Positions 8,914-18,067 of a stretch of 64,000 nucleotides of DNA are shown here, in pieces. Both the position numbers and the translations under genes were made by a program. Source of the stretch: Pseudomonas viridiflava. GTDB taxonomy: Bacteria > Pseudomonadota > Gammaproteobacteria > Pseudomonadales > Pseudomonadaceae. Location of the stretch: positions 1 to 64,000 of the forward strand of contig NZ_UTBZ01000095.1 in the NCBI RefSeq assembly GCF_900580865.1. The letters run 5' to 3'. Under the pieces are notes generated by a model. It made no database searches, was not told the DNA's origin, and was given only the letters and a program-made list of their open reading frames with translations. Position 1 is the first letter of the stretch, and each line of letters opens with the position of its first letter.

Positions 8914-9675
8914 CTACATCGCCACTTCCACTTGGCCCGGCGCGGTGACTTGCGCCTTGATGACCCGTTGCGAGTTGAGGTTTTTCACGCGGATCTGTTC
9001 TTTCAAACCGCCATTGGCCAGCGCTTCCCCAGGCATGCGCACGGCGAGCGTGCCGCTGCGGGCGGTGATGACCACTTGATCGCCCTTGCGAACGACTTCC
9101 GCCTGTTCCAGATGAACCAGGGTAATGACCTGATCGGCTACCGTTGGTCGGGTTAATTTCTGCCCGATCGCTTCGTCGACCGAGGTCAGAAAGCCTTGGT
9201 TGATCGTGCTCACGTCGCGCTCACGCAGGGTGACGTCCTGTGGTTCGATAATCCCTGCACGTTTCAGCGGTCGGGTGGTTGTCACAATCTCGCGAAACAG
9301 GCGGACTTGAGCGGGCACGAACACCGTCCAGGGCGAGGCGCCTTCACAGCGGACCTTCACGGTAACCCGGCCCAGCGGACGTGCCGGACTCTCCAAAGTC
9401 GCTGTCAATTCCTTGTCGCACATAGGCATGCGCATACGTGGGTCGAGCTGGTTGACTTCGATTTCGTAGCGGCCTTCCGTTTGACTGGTGGCCAGATAGT
9501 CTTCTACGGTGAACTCAAGAAAGCCCTGAGTGACGCCGATAAGCATGTCAGGCAAGGTAACCGCATCAGCAACGGCAGGGTTACCAGCGAAAAAGCAGCA
9601 GACGGCTGACATCGCGCAAAGGCTTTTGCGAGCGCGGGATGTCAGGTGTCGGAAAAATGTCGTTTGAGCGTTCAT
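8914..9675 (-). CDS. flgA: Flagellar P-ring assembly chaperone FlgA
   Basis: 253 residues with a signal peptide (long basic n-region, hydrophobic core around 19-32, ending AVADA). A SAF-like domain follows in the C-terminal half (GIIEPQDVTLRERDVS; GQKLTRPTVADQVI). FlgA works in the periplasm to help FlgI form the P ring. It is divergent from cheV. A sigma-54 element ends about 12 bp before this ATG, and no Shine-Dalgarno is visible, so either the message is nearly leaderless or the true start is a later codon (Met22 of this reading). Confidence 0.92.
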   Translation of the reverse strand: MNAQTTFFRHLTSRARKSLCAMSAVCCFFAGNPAVADAVTLPDMLIGVTQGFLEFTVEDYLATSQTEGRYEIEVNQLDPRMRMPMCDKELTATLESPARPLGRVTVKVRCEGASPWTVFVPAQVRLFREIVTTTRPLKRAGIIEPQDVTLRERDVSTINQGFLTSVDEAIGQKLTRPTVADQVITLVHLEQAEVVRKGDQVVITARSGTLAVRMPGEALANGGLKEQIRVKNLNSQRVIKAQVTAPGQVEVAM

Positions 9676-9686
9676 ACGAGTTAAAA

Positions 9687-9702
9687 AGCAAGCGCCGTGC
9701 CG
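9687..9702 (-). promoter_or_regulatory. Sigma-54 promoter of flgA
   Basis: Minus strand CGGCACGGCGCTTGCT: GG (9701-9700), 10 bp, GC (9689-9688). It shares 15 identical bases with the flgB promoter at 11877-11891. Confidence 0.82.
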
Positions 9703-9757
9703 TTTAGCAATGAATGTGCGTCGCAACAACACTTGGCGTTGGTGTAGGAGTCTGGGC

Positions 9758-10690
9758 ATGGCTGGTGTAATGGATTCGGTGAACCAGCGCACGCAACTGG
9801 TAGGGCAGAATCGCCTGGAGCTGCTGTTGTTCCGTCTTGACGGTCAGCAGCTCTACGGAATCAACGTGTTCAAGGTACGGGAAGTGTTGCAGTGCCCGTC
9901 GCTGACGTTGATGCCCAAGTCCAGTCCTGTCGTGTGCGGGGTGGCAAATATCCGGGGGGCGACCATTCCGATCCTTGATCTGGCAATGGCCACCGGTTCC
10001 GGAGCGTTGAAGGACAAGAACAACCCGTTCGTGATCATCACGGAGTACAACACCAAGACCCAGGGTTTCCTGGTCCGCTCGGTGGAGCGCATCGTCAACA
10101 TGAACTGGGAAGAGATTCATCCACCGCCCAAGGGCACGGGTCGCGATCATTACCTGACCGCTGTGACTCGGGTGGACAATCAGTTAGTCGAAATCATCGA
10201 CGTCGAGAAAGTGCTGGCCGAAGTTGCGCCGACACCGGAAGCGATTTCGGTGGGCGTGGTCGATGTCGAGACCCAGACCAAGGCACTGTCGTTGCGTGTC
10301 TTGACGGTCGATGACTCGTCGGTGGCGCGCAAGCAGGTCACGCGTTGTCTACAGACGATCGGTGTCGAAGTGGTGGCGCTGAACGACGGCAAGCAGGCGC
10401 TGGATTACCTGCGCAAGCTGGTCGACGAGGGCAAGAAGCCGGAAGAAGAGTTCCTGATGATGATTTCCGACATCGAGATGCCGGAGATGGACGGGTACAC
10501 CCTGACGGCGGAAATCCGCGGCGACGCACGCATGCAAAAGCTTCATATCATCCTGCATACTTCGTTGTCCGGGGTATTCAATCAGGCGATGGTCAAGAAA
10601 GTCGGTGCAGATGACTTCCTGGCCAAGTTCCGCCCTGATGACCTGGCATCCCGGGTAGTCGACCGGATCAAAGCAGCAGATATCAGCTAA
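9758..10690 (+). CDS. cheV: Chemotaxis coupling protein CheV
   Basis: 310 residues; start at the ATG preceded by AGGAGTCTGGGC. Residues about 20-160 are a CheW-like domain (LLLFRLDGQQLYGINVFKV in part; VCGVANIRGATIPILDL). Residues about 180-305 are a receiver domain (VLTVDDSSVARKQ; Asp in MMISDIEMPEMDGY; LHTSLSG; DDFLAKF). CheV couples chemoreceptors to CheA and can be phosphorylated for adaptation. It is followed by cheR, as is typical in Pseudomonas. Confidence 0.96.
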   Translation: MAGVMDSVNQRTQLVGQNRLELLLFRLDGQQLYGINVFKVREVLQCPSLTLMPKSSPVVCGVANIRGATIPILDLAMATGSGALKDKNNPFVIITEYNTKTQGFLVRSVERIVNMNWEEIHPPPKGTGRDHYLTAVTRVDNQLVEIIDVEKVLAEVAPTPEAISVGVVDVETQTKALSLRVLTVDDSSVARKQVTRCLQTIGVEVVALNDGKQALDYLRKLVDEGKKPEEEFLMMISDIEMPEMDGYTLTAEIRGDARMQKLHIILHTSLSGVFNQAMVKKVGADDFLAKFRPDDLASRVVDRIKAADIS

Positions 10691-10736
10691 GGGCGCTTTG
10701 CCCTTGGCGGTCAACACGATTTAAGAGGCGGCATCA

Positions 10737-11564
10737 TTGTCTACGGGTAATTTGGATTTCGAACAGTTCCGGGTCTTCCTGGAAAAAGCCTGTGGCATTT
10801 TGCTCGGTGAAAACAAGCAGTACCTGGTCTCGAGCCGTCTCAACAAACTGATGGAGCAGCAAGGCATCAAATCCCTGGGTGAGCTGGTTCAGCGCATCCA
10901 GACCCAGCCGCGCAGCGGTTTGCGCGAGCAGGTGGTCGATGCCATGACGACCAACGAAACCCTGTGGTTTCGGGATACCTATCCGTTTGAAGTCTTGAAG
11001 AACAAGGTGCTGCCTGAAGCGATCAAGGCCAGCCCCAACCAGCGTCTGCGGATCTGGTCGGCCGCCTGCTCGTCGGGTCAGGAACCGTACTCGCTGTCGA
11101 TGTCGATCGACGAGTTCGAGCGCAGCAACCTTGGCCAGTTGAAGATGGGCGTGCAGATCGTTGCCACTGATCTGTCCGGCCTTATGCTGACCAACTGCAA
11201 GACCGGCGAGTACGACAGCCTGGCGATCGGTCGCGGTTTGTCGCCGGAACGTCTGCAGCGCTACTTCGACCCGAAAGGGCCGGGGCGCTGGGTGATCAAG
11301 GCGCCGATCAAGAATCGCGTGGAGTTTCGCTCGTTCAACCTGCTCGACAGCTATGCCGCGCTGGGCAAGTTCGACATCGTGTTCTGCCGTAACGTGTTGA
11401 TCTACTTCTCTGCCGAAGTGAAGAAAGACATCCTGTTGCGCATTCACAGCACGTTGAAGCCGGGCGGTTATCTGTTCCTTGGCGCTTCCGAAGCGCTGAA
11501 CGGTTTGCCGGACCATTACCAGATGGTGCAGTGCAGCCCGGGGATCATTTACCAGGCGAAGTGA
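10737..11564 (+). CDS. cheR: Chemoreceptor methyltransferase CheR
   Basis: 275 residues, TTG start preceded by AAGAGG eight bases upstream. It has a CheR N-terminal helical domain, then a SAM-dependent methyltransferase domain (IWSAACSSGQEPYSLSM; FDIVFCRNVLIYF; GYLFLGASEAL). It methylates glutamates on chemoreceptors during adaptation. It lies 46 bp after cheV, probably one operon, and is closed by the terminator at 11580. Confidence 0.96.
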   Translation: MSTGNLDFEQFRVFLEKACGILLGENKQYLVSSRLNKLMEQQGIKSLGELVQRIQTQPRSGLREQVVDAMTTNETLWFRDTYPFEVLKNKVLPEAIKASPNQRLRIWSAACSSGQEPYSLSMSIDEFERSNLGQLKMGVQIVATDLSGLMLTNCKTGEYDSLAIGRGLSPERLQRYFDPKGPGRWVIKAPIKNRVEFRSFNLLDSYAALGKFDIVFCRNVLIYFSAEVKKDILLRIHSTLKPGGYLFLGASEALNGLPDHYQMVQCSPGIIYQAK

Positions 11565-11579
11565 TTGCATCGGCAATAC

Positions 11580-11617
11580 AAAAAACGGCAGGCCCGCAAA
11601 GGCCTGCCGTTTTTTTA
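11580..11617 (+). terminator. Terminator of cheVR
   Basis: ACGGCAGGC / GCCTGCCGT stem with an A tract before and TTTTTTT after. Confidence 0.92.
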
Positions 11618-11649
11618 TGCCTGAATGATTTTCCTCATGCACCACAAGT

Positions 11650-11745
11650 CCCTGTAGGAGTGAGCCTGCTCGCGATAGCGGTAGCACATTCAACAACATC
11701 GGTGCCTGACACACCGCTATCGCGAGCAGGCTCACTCCTACAGGG
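11650..11745. repeat. REPIN, GTGGGAGCGAGC family
   Basis: Two inverted REP copies (CCTGTAGGAGTGAGCCTGCT and its reverse complement) with CGCGATAGCGG inner parts around a 40-bp centre. Confidence 0.92.
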
Positions 11746-11777
11746 ACAGTGGTGTGTATGAGATGGACGGCAAGCGG

Positions 11778-11819
11778 CAGAAAAGCGGCATCCGGCGGAA
11801 ACCGGTTGCCGCTTTTCTG
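11778..11819. other. Long perfect-type hairpin upstream of the flgB promoter
   Basis: CAGAAAAGCGGCA-T-CCGG and CCGGT-TGCCGCTTTTCTG are inverted around CGGAAA. A on the left arm and T on the right arm make it look like a bidirectional terminator separating cheR from flgB, though cheR already has one. Confidence 0.6.
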
Positions 11820-11875
11820 GCATTGCCGCTTTGCCGACTCCCTGCAAAGCCCCGGTTTATGCGGGTTTTGTGGTT

Positions 11876-11891
11876 TGGCACGGCGCTTGCT
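11876..11891 (+). promoter_or_regulatory. Sigma-54 promoter of flgBCDE
   Basis: TGGCACGGCGCTTGCT is a full match to TGGCACG-N4-TTGCW, 43 bp upstream of the flgB ATG. Confidence 0.92.
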
Positions 11892-11933
11892 ATAGCTCAG
11901 TTACGAAAAACCGGTCACCTGAAGGTTCCCGAC

Positions 11934-12341
11934 ATGAGCATCAGCTTCGATAAAGCGCTCGGCATTCACGAAAAGGCATTGGGCTTCCGCGCCCAGCGTG
12001 CCGAAGTGCTGGCCAACAACATCGCCAACGCCGACACCCCGAACTACAAGGCGCGGGATCTGGACTTCTCCAAAGTGCTTGAAGCACAGACCCAGAAAAA
12101 CGCCAACGGCACTATCGCCCTGAACATGACCAACAGCCGTCACATCGAAGCTGAAGGCCTGGGCAACGGCGACGAATCGCTGATGTATCGCACGCCGATG
12201 CAACCTTCGATCGATCAGAACACCGTGGACGCCCAACTGGAACAGTCGAACTACGCGGAAAACGCCGTCGGCTTCCAGGCCAGCTTCACCCTGCTCAACA
12301 GCAAATTCAAAGGGCTGGTGTCAGCCCTGCGCGGAGAGTAA
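11934..12341 (+). CDS. flgB: Flagellar rod protein FlgB
   Basis: 135 residues; start chosen at MSISFDKALGIHEKALGFR, downstream of the sigma-54 promoter. It carries the flagellar rod N-terminal motif (AEVLANNIANADTPNYKARDLDF). It is a proximal rod subunit of the basal body, exported without a cleaved signal. It opens the flgBCDE operon with a 3-bp gap to flgC. Confidence 0.97.
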   Translation: MSISFDKALGIHEKALGFRAQRAEVLANNIANADTPNYKARDLDFSKVLEAQTQKNANGTIALNMTNSRHIEAEGLGNGDESLMYRTPMQPSIDQNTVDAQLEQSNYAENAVGFQASFTLLNSKFKGLVSALRGE

Positions 12342-12344
12342 TTC

Positions 12345-12788
12345 ATGTCCCTGTCCAGCGTTTTCAACATTGCCGGCAGCGGCATGAGCGCACAAACCAC
12401 GCGTCTGAACACCGTTGCGTCGAACATCGCCAACGCCGAAACCGTCTCGTCGAGCATTGACCAGACCTACCGCGCCCGTCACCCGGTATTCGCCACCATG
12501 TTCCAGGGCGGCCAGAACAGCGGCAGCAACTCGCTGTTCCAGAGCCAGGACGCGGCCGGTCAGGGCGTACAGGTGCTCGGTGTGGTCGAAGACCAGAGCA
12601 ACCTCGAAGCGCGTTACGAGCCGAATCATCCGGCGGCTGACGCCAAAGGCTACGTCTACTACCCGAACGTCAACGTGGTGGAAGAAATGGCTGACATGAT
12701 TTCCGCGAGTCGTTCGTTCCAGACCAACGCCGAAATGATGAACACCGCCAAAACCATGATGCAGAAGGTACTGACCCTCGGTCAGTAA
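12345..12788 (+). CDS. flgC: Flagellar rod protein FlgC
   Basis: 147 residues. It has the rod family N-terminus (GSGMSAQTTRLNTVASNIANAETV) and C-terminal motif (NVVEEMADMISASRSFQTNAEMMN, quoted in part: VVEEMADMISASRSFQ). It is a proximal rod subunit next to FlgB. It is co-transcribed with flgB and followed 15 bp later by flgD. Confidence 0.97.
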   Translation: MSLSSVFNIAGSGMSAQTTRLNTVASNIANAETVSSSIDQTYRARHPVFATMFQGGQNSGSNSLFQSQDAAGQGVQVLGVVEDQSNLEARYEPNHPAADAKGYVYYPNVNVVEEMADMISASRSFQTNAEMMNTAKTMMQKVLTLGQ

Positions 12789-12803
12789 TAAGGGGCGACT
12801 GCC

Positions 12804-13529
12804 ATGAGTGTTACCGATACCACCAGCACGCCGAGCCTGAAGGACATTCTCGCCAACTCGGCGAAGACCAGCAGCACCACGACGGGCGGCATCGCTTCGG
12901 CGACCAACAGCGCCACCGGCGGTCAAGCGCTGGGCAAGGACGCATTCCTGCAACTGCTGGTTACCCAGCTGAAAAACCAGAACCCGCTCGATCCACAGGA
13001 CAACAGCGCATTCGTTGCCCAGCTAGCGCAGTTCAGCAGCCTTGAAGGCATCACCACGCTGAACTCCACCGTGAGTGGCCTGGCCGGCAACTACAACTCG
13101 TCGCAAGCGCTGCAGGCTTCGTCGCTGGTCGGTCGCAACGTCATCGTGCAGACCAACACCGCGCAACTCGACGACCCGAGCAAAGGCCTGACCGGTTCGG
13201 TGAACCTGTCGACGTCCATTGCTGAGGGTACCGTGACGATCACCGACAGCAGCGGCAAGACGGTTCGCACCATCGATCTGGGCAGTCGCGCCGCTGGCAG
13301 TGCCAGCTTCACCTGGGACGGCAAGGACACGTCCGGCACCCTCGTGCCGACCGGTACCTACACCTTCAAGGCGAGCGCACCGATCAACGGCACCGCGACC
13401 GATCTGGCCACTTACCTGCCGGCAACAGTCAACAGCGTGACGATCAGCCAGACCGGTGGCGAGCTGATGCTCAACCTGGCTGGCAAGGGCTCCGTTGCCC
13501 TGTCCAAAGTACAAACCATTGGTATATAG
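12804..13529 (+). CDS. flgD: Flagellar hook capping protein FlgD
   Basis: 241 residues. The N-terminal region is Ser/Thr rich, followed by the conserved FlgD core (LGKDAFLQLLVTQLKNQNPL and DNSAFVAQLAQFSSLEG) and C-terminal FlgD Ig-like domains (TFTWDGKD-like segment: SFTWDGKDTSG). It forms the scaffold cap on which hook subunits polymerise, and is exported by the flagellar system. Confidence 0.97.
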   Translation: MSVTDTTSTPSLKDILANSAKTSSTTTGGIASATNSATGGQALGKDAFLQLLVTQLKNQNPLDPQDNSAFVAQLAQFSSLEGITTLNSTVSGLAGNYNSSQALQASSLVGRNVIVQTNTAQLDDPSKGLTGSVNLSTSIAEGTVTITDSSGKTVRTIDLGSRAAGSASFTWDGKDTSGTLVPTGTYTFKASAPINGTATDLATYLPATVNSVTISQTGGELMLNLAGKGSVALSKVQTIGI

Positions 13530-13560
13530 AGCCGACTAACCGGCAACAAAGGAGTGGAAT

Positions 13561-14895
13561 ATGTCTTTCAATATCGGCCTTAGCGGTCTCTATGCAGCCA
13601 ACAAACAACTGGACGTGACCGGCAACAACATCGCCAACGTCGCGACCGCCGGTTTCAAATCGTCCCGTGCAGAATTCGAAGACGTTTACTCGGCGACCCG
13701 CCTGGGCACCGGCAGCAAAGTCATCGGCAACGGTGTGCGCCTGGCCAACGTTTCCCAGCAGTTCACCCAGGGTGACATCAACAACACCGGCAACGTGTTG
13801 GACATGGGTATCAACGGTTCCGGCTTCTTCACCATGAGCAACAACGGCTCGATTTCCTACACCCGTGCCGGTACTTTCAAAGTCGACGACGCCGGTTTTA
13901 TCACCAACACCGACTACACCTCGCGTCTGCAAGGTTACGCCGTGGATTCCAGCGGCAAGATCATCAAGGGTGTGTTGACCGACCTGAAGATCGACACCTC
14001 GAACCTGGCGCCAAAGTCCACTTCCGCCGTGGCTTCGAGCATCAACCTGAACTCGTCGGCACCGGTGATCGTTGATACCGGCGCCACCGCTGTCAAGTTC
14101 GATCCGTCCAAGGTCGAGACTTACACCGAGTCGTTCAGCACCCCGATCTATGACACGCAAGGCAACAAGCACAACATGGATCAGTACGTCGTGAAGACGG
14201 GCGAAAACACCTGGAAGGTGTACACGCTGGTCGATGGGCGCAACCCGGACGCGACCGGTAGTAATCCGGTGACTGTCCCACCCACTGCTTCGACTCTGAC
14301 GTTCGACAGTTCCGGCAAGCTGCTTCAGGTCAGCACTCCTGCCCCTGTTGCAGGTGATCCTGCGGTGATCAGCAGTGATCTGACACTCAAGAACTGGGTG
14401 CCGGGCACCGTGACCAATGGCAACTTCACGCCTAACGGCGCGGCTGCCAACCCGAATGGCGTGACCGTTTCCCTGGCCAAGACCACTCAGTACAACGCGG
14501 ATACCTCGCGTACCATCCCGACTCAGGATGGTTACGCCACTGGCCAGATCACCAACCTGACCATCGACGGCACCGGTACGTTGTTCGCCAACTTCAGCAA
14601 CAACCAGAACAAGGCGATCGGTCAGGTTGCCCTTGCCAGCTTCACTAACGAGCAAGGTCTGCAAGCAGTAGGCGGCACCAGCTGGAAGGAAACCTTCGCT
14701 TCGGGTATCCCGGGTTATGACGCTCCGGAAACCGGCACACTGGGTTCCATCCAGTCCAACTCGCTGGAAGAGTCGAACGTGAACCTGACCAATGAGCTGG
14801 TGGACCTGATCAAGGGCCAGAGCAACTATCAGGCGAACGCCAAGACCATTTCGACCCAGAGCACCATCATGCAGACCATCATTCAGATGACCTGA
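13561..14895 (+). CDS. flgE: Flagellar hook protein FlgE
   Basis: 444 residues, start preceded by AAAGGAGTGGAAT. N-terminal rod/hook motif (SGLYAANKQLDVTGNNIANV) and C-terminal motif (SNVNLTNELVDLIKGQSNYQ) flank the variable central hook domains. It is the main subunit of the flagellar hook. It is the last flagellar gene here: a strong terminator follows and the next gene is the convergent nrdA. flgFGHIJKL, often adjacent in pseudomonads, are not in the window. Confidence 0.97.
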   Translation: MSFNIGLSGLYAANKQLDVTGNNIANVATAGFKSSRAEFEDVYSATRLGTGSKVIGNGVRLANVSQQFTQGDINNTGNVLDMGINGSGFFTMSNNGSISYTRAGTFKVDDAGFITNTDYTSRLQGYAVDSSGKIIKGVLTDLKIDTSNLAPKSTSAVASSINLNSSAPVIVDTGATAVKFDPSKVETYTESFSTPIYDTQGNKHNMDQYVVKTGENTWKVYTLVDGRNPDATGSNPVTVPPTASTLTFDSSGKLLQVSTPAPVAGDPAVISSDLTLKNWVPGTVTNGNFTPNGAAANPNGVTVSLAKTTQYNADTSRTIPTQDGYATGQITNLTIDGTGTLFANFSNNQNKAIGQVALASFTNEQGLQAVGGTSWKETFASGIPGYDAPETGTLGSIQSNSLEESNVNLTNELVDLIKGQSNYQANAKTISTQSTIMQTIIQMT

Positions 14896-14918
14896 TTCTG
14901 GTTTGAGTCGTACCCAGG

Positions 14919-14945
14919 AGCCCCTCGTTTCGAGGGGCTTTTTTG
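14919..14945 (+). terminator. Terminator of flgBCDE
   Basis: AGCCCCTCG / CGAGGGGCT stem with a TTT loop followed by TTTTTTG. Confidence 0.93.
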
Positions 14946-15084
14946 TGGGCGTGGTAAGGGGGTGGACGGCAGTTCTGCGGAACAGTTGTGCCGGAAGTAT
15001 TCACTCTGCCTCCGTTCACCTGGACACTCAGGGTTGTCAGATACGGCGGGCGTGAGGGGGAAGGGCTTTTTCTCTCGGGCAAAA

Positions 15085-15125
15085 GAAAACCCCCGTCAAA
15101 CCAGAAGTCTGTCGGGGGGGTTCTT
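15085..15125 (-). terminator. Terminator of nrdA
   Basis: Reading leftward, a stem of AACCCCCCCG with CGGGGGTTT is followed by TTCTTTT, 50 bp past the nrdA stop. From 14946 to 15084 nothing else is recognised. Confidence 0.8.
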
Positions 15126-15172
15126 TTACCAGGAAAGTCTCAGGCGTCTCGCAACGCCTGAGTCAGCTCAGC

Positions 15173-18067
15173 TTATTGGCAAGCTTCGCAATCCGGCTCG
15201 TCGATCGCGCAAGCCTTTGGCACTGGAGCAGGACCGGCAGGCGCTGCCAGAACCGAATCGTCGCCGTGGTTGCCGCCGCTGGAAACAGCGTTCAGCTTGC
15301 CGGTGTTGATGGTCGACTTCTCGGTGCTGGTCGCAGCCAGGGCACGGAGGTAGTAAGTGGTTTTCAGACCACGGTACCAGGCCATGCGGTAGGTCACGTC
15401 GAGCTTCTTGCCCGATGCGCCGGCGATGTACAGGTTCAGCGACTGGGCCTGGTCGATCCACTTCTGACGACGGCTGGCGGCGTCAACGATCCACTTGGTG
15501 TCCACTTCGAACGCAGTTGCATAGAGCTCTTTGAGTTCTTGCGGGATGCGCTCGATCTGCTGAACGGAACCGTCGTAGTACTTCAGGTCGTTGATCATGA
15601 CCGAGTCCCACAGGCCGCGAGCCTTGAGGTCGCGAACCAGGTACGGGTTGATCACGGTGAATTCGCCCGACAGGTTCGATTTCACATACAGGTTCTGGTA
15701 GGTCGGTTCGATCGACTGCGATACGCCAGTGATGTTGGCGATGGTCGCGGTCGGTGCGATGGCCATGATGTTCGAGTTACGAATGCCTTTCTGAACACGG
15801 GCGCGAACCGGTGCCCAGTCGAGGGTTTCGTTCAGGTCGACATCGATGTACTTCTGGCCACGTTGCTCGATCAGGATCTGTTGCGAATCCAGTGGCAGGA
15901 TGCCTTTGGACCACAGCGAACCCTGGAACGTCTCGTACGCGCCGCGCTCGTCAGCCAGGTCGCATGACGCCTGGATCGCGTAGTAGCTGACCGCTTCCAT
16001 CGACTTGTCGGCGAACTCGACGGCAGCGTCGGAACCGTAAGGAATGTGCTGCAGGTACAGCGCGTCCTGGAAGCCCATGATGCCCAGACCGACCGGACGG
16101 TGCTTGAAGTTGGAGTTCTTCGCTTGCGGCACCGAGTAGTAGTTGATGTCGATCACGTTATCGAGCATGCGCACGGCGGTGTTCACGGTGCGTTCCAGCT
16201 TGGCGGTGTCCAGCTTGCCGTCGACGATGTGGTTCGGCAGGTTGATCGAGCCCAGGTTGCAAACGGCGATCTCGTCCTTGTTGGTGTTCAAGGTGATCTC
16301 GGTGCACAGGTTCGAGCTGTGAACCACGCCGACGTGCTGCTGCGGGCTGCGCAGGTTGCACGGGTCTTTGAAAGTCAGCCATGGGTGGCCGGTTTCAAAC
16401 AGCATGGAGAGCATTTTGCGCCACAGGTCTTTGGCCTGGATGGTCTTGAACAGTTTGACCTTGCCTGGGTATTCGGTCAGGGCTTCGTAGTACTCGTAGC
16501 GCTCTTCGAAGGCTTTACCGGTCAGGTCGTGCAGGTCCGGTACTTCGGATGGCGAGAACAGGGTCCACTTGCCGTCATCGAAGACACGCTTCATGAACAG
16601 GTCAGGGATCCAGTTGGCAGTGTTCATGTCGTGGGTACGACGACGATCATCACCGGTGTTCTTACGGAGTTCGATGAACTCCTCGATGTCCATGTGCCAG
16701 GTTTCCAGGTAGGCACAAACAGCGCCTTTGCGCTTGCCACCCTGGTTAACGGCTACAGCGGTGTCGTTCACGACTTTGAGGAACGGAACCACGCCTTGCG
16801 ACTTGCCGTTGGTGCCTTTGATGTACGAACCCAGCGCACGGACCGGGGTCCAGTCGTTGCCCAGGCCGCCAGCAAATTTCGACAACATGGCGTTGTCGTG
16901 AATCGCGTGGTAAATGCCCGACAGGTCATCCGGCACGGTGGTCAGGTAGCAGCTCGACAGCTGTGGACGCAGGGTACCGGCGTTGAACAGGGTCGGAGTC
17001 GACGACATGTAGTCGAAAGACGACAGCAGGTTGTAGAACTCGATCGCACGGTCTTCTTTCTGCTTCTCTTCGATCGCCAGGCCCATGGCCACGCGCATGA
17101 AGAAGATCTGCGGCAGTTCGAAGCGCACGCCATCCTTGTGGATGAAGTAACGGTCGTACAGGGTTTGCAGCCCCAGGTAGGTGAATTGCTGATCACGCTC
17201 GTGGTTGATCGCCTTGCCCAGTTTTTCCAGGTCGAAGGAAGCCAGCACAGGGTTCAGCAGTTCGAACTCGATACCTTTGGCGATGTAAGCCGGCAGAGCC
17301 TTGGCGTACAGATCGGCCATTTCGTGGTGAGTGGCGCTTTCGGCCACACCGAGGAAACCCAGGCCTTCGGCACGCAGGGTGTCCATCAGCAGGCGAGCGG
17401 TGACGAACGAGTAGTTCGGCTCGCGCTCAACCAGGGTACGGGCGGTCATTACCAGCGCGGTGTTGACGTCGGTCAGGGCCACGCCGTCGTAGAGGTTTTT
17501 CAGGGTTTCGCGCTGGATCAGGTCGCCATCGACTTCTTCCAGACCTTCGCAGGCTTCGGTGACGATGGTGTTCAGGCGGCCCATGTCCAGCGGCGCGAGG
17601 CTGCCGTCGGTGCGGGTGATGCGGATCGACGGGTGAGCGTTGACCGCTTCTTCGGCCGGCGCGTGGGCAGCGCGTTCTTTCGAACGGCCGTCACGGTAGA
17701 TCACGTAGTCGCGCGCGACTTTCTGCTCGCCGGCACGCATCAGGGCCAGTTCGACCTGGTCCTGGATTTCTTCGATATGGATGGTGCCACCCGACGGCAT
17801 GCGACGCTTGAAGGTTGCGGTGACCTGTTCGGTCAGGCGGGCAACGGTGTCATGGATTCGCGACGAAGCGGCAGCGGTGCCGCCCTCAACTGCGAGGAAC
17901 GCTTTGGTGATAGCGACGGTGATCTTGTCATCGGTGTAAGGAACGACAGTGCCATTACGCTTGATCACGCGCAGCTGACCAGGCGCGGTAGCTGCCAGAT
18001 CCGAATTCGAATCAGCGGCCTGCGGCAAGGTGCCCTGCGGGTTCTCGCGAGTTGTGTCGGTTTGCAT
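15173..18067 (-). CDS. nrdA: Class Ia ribonucleotide reductase, alpha subunit
   Basis: 964 residues; start at MQTDTT with GGAG ten bases upstream. Residues about 40-230 hold two ATP-cone regions (VIKRNGTVVPYTDDKI; IRITRTDGSLAPLDMGRL), the second beyond the single cone of E. coli NrdA and fitting the longer Pseudomonas form. The catalytic barrel follows (QLSSCYLTTVPDDLSGI; NLGSINLPNHIV; CNLRSPQQHVGVVHSSNLCTE in part) and a C-terminal cysteine pair (CAIDEPDCEACQ) for reactivation. It reduces ribonucleoside diphosphates with NrdB, whose gene is not in the window. Expression is probably controlled through the NrdR and DnaA sites upstream. Confidence 0.97.
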   Translation of the reverse strand: MQTDTTRENPQGTLPQAADSNSDLAATAPGQLRVIKRNGTVVPYTDDKITVAITKAFLAVEGGTAAASSRIHDTVARLTEQVTATFKRRMPSGGTIHIEEIQDQVELALMRAGEQKVARDYVIYRDGRSKERAAHAPAEEAVNAHPSIRITRTDGSLAPLDMGRLNTIVTEACEGLEEVDGDLIQRETLKNLYDGVALTDVNTALVMTARTLVEREPNYSFVTARLLMDTLRAEGLGFLGVAESATHHEMADLYAKALPAYIAKGIEFELLNPVLASFDLEKLGKAINHERDQQFTYLGLQTLYDRYFIHKDGVRFELPQIFFMRVAMGLAIEEKQKEDRAIEFYNLLSSFDYMSSTPTLFNAGTLRPQLSSCYLTTVPDDLSGIYHAIHDNAMLSKFAGGLGNDWTPVRALGSYIKGTNGKSQGVVPFLKVVNDTAVAVNQGGKRKGAVCAYLETWHMDIEEFIELRKNTGDDRRRTHDMNTANWIPDLFMKRVFDDGKWTLFSPSEVPDLHDLTGKAFEERYEYYEALTEYPGKVKLFKTIQAKDLWRKMLSMLFETGHPWLTFKDPCNLRSPQQHVGVVHSSNLCTEITLNTNKDEIAVCNLGSINLPNHIVDGKLDTAKLERTVNTAVRMLDNVIDINYYSVPQAKNSNFKHRPVGLGIMGFQDALYLQHIPYGSDAAVEFADKSMEAVSYYAIQASCDLADERGAYETFQGSLWSKGILPLDSQQILIEQRGQKYIDVDLNETLDWAPVRARVQKGIRNSNIMAIAPTATIANITGVSQSIEPTYQNLYVKSNLSGEFTVINPYLVRDLKARGLWDSVMINDLKYYDGSVQQIERIPQELKELYATAFEVDTKWIVDAASRRQKWIDQAQSLNLYIAGASGKKLDVTYRMAWYRGLKTTYYLRALAATSTEKSTINTGKLNAVSSGGNHGDDSVLAAPAGPAPVPKACAIDEPDCEACQ

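Noticed and set aside
9681..9757. Sigma-28 promoter for cheV
   Set aside because: TAAA and GCCGTTTA are present but with spacing two bases too short, so it is not claimed.
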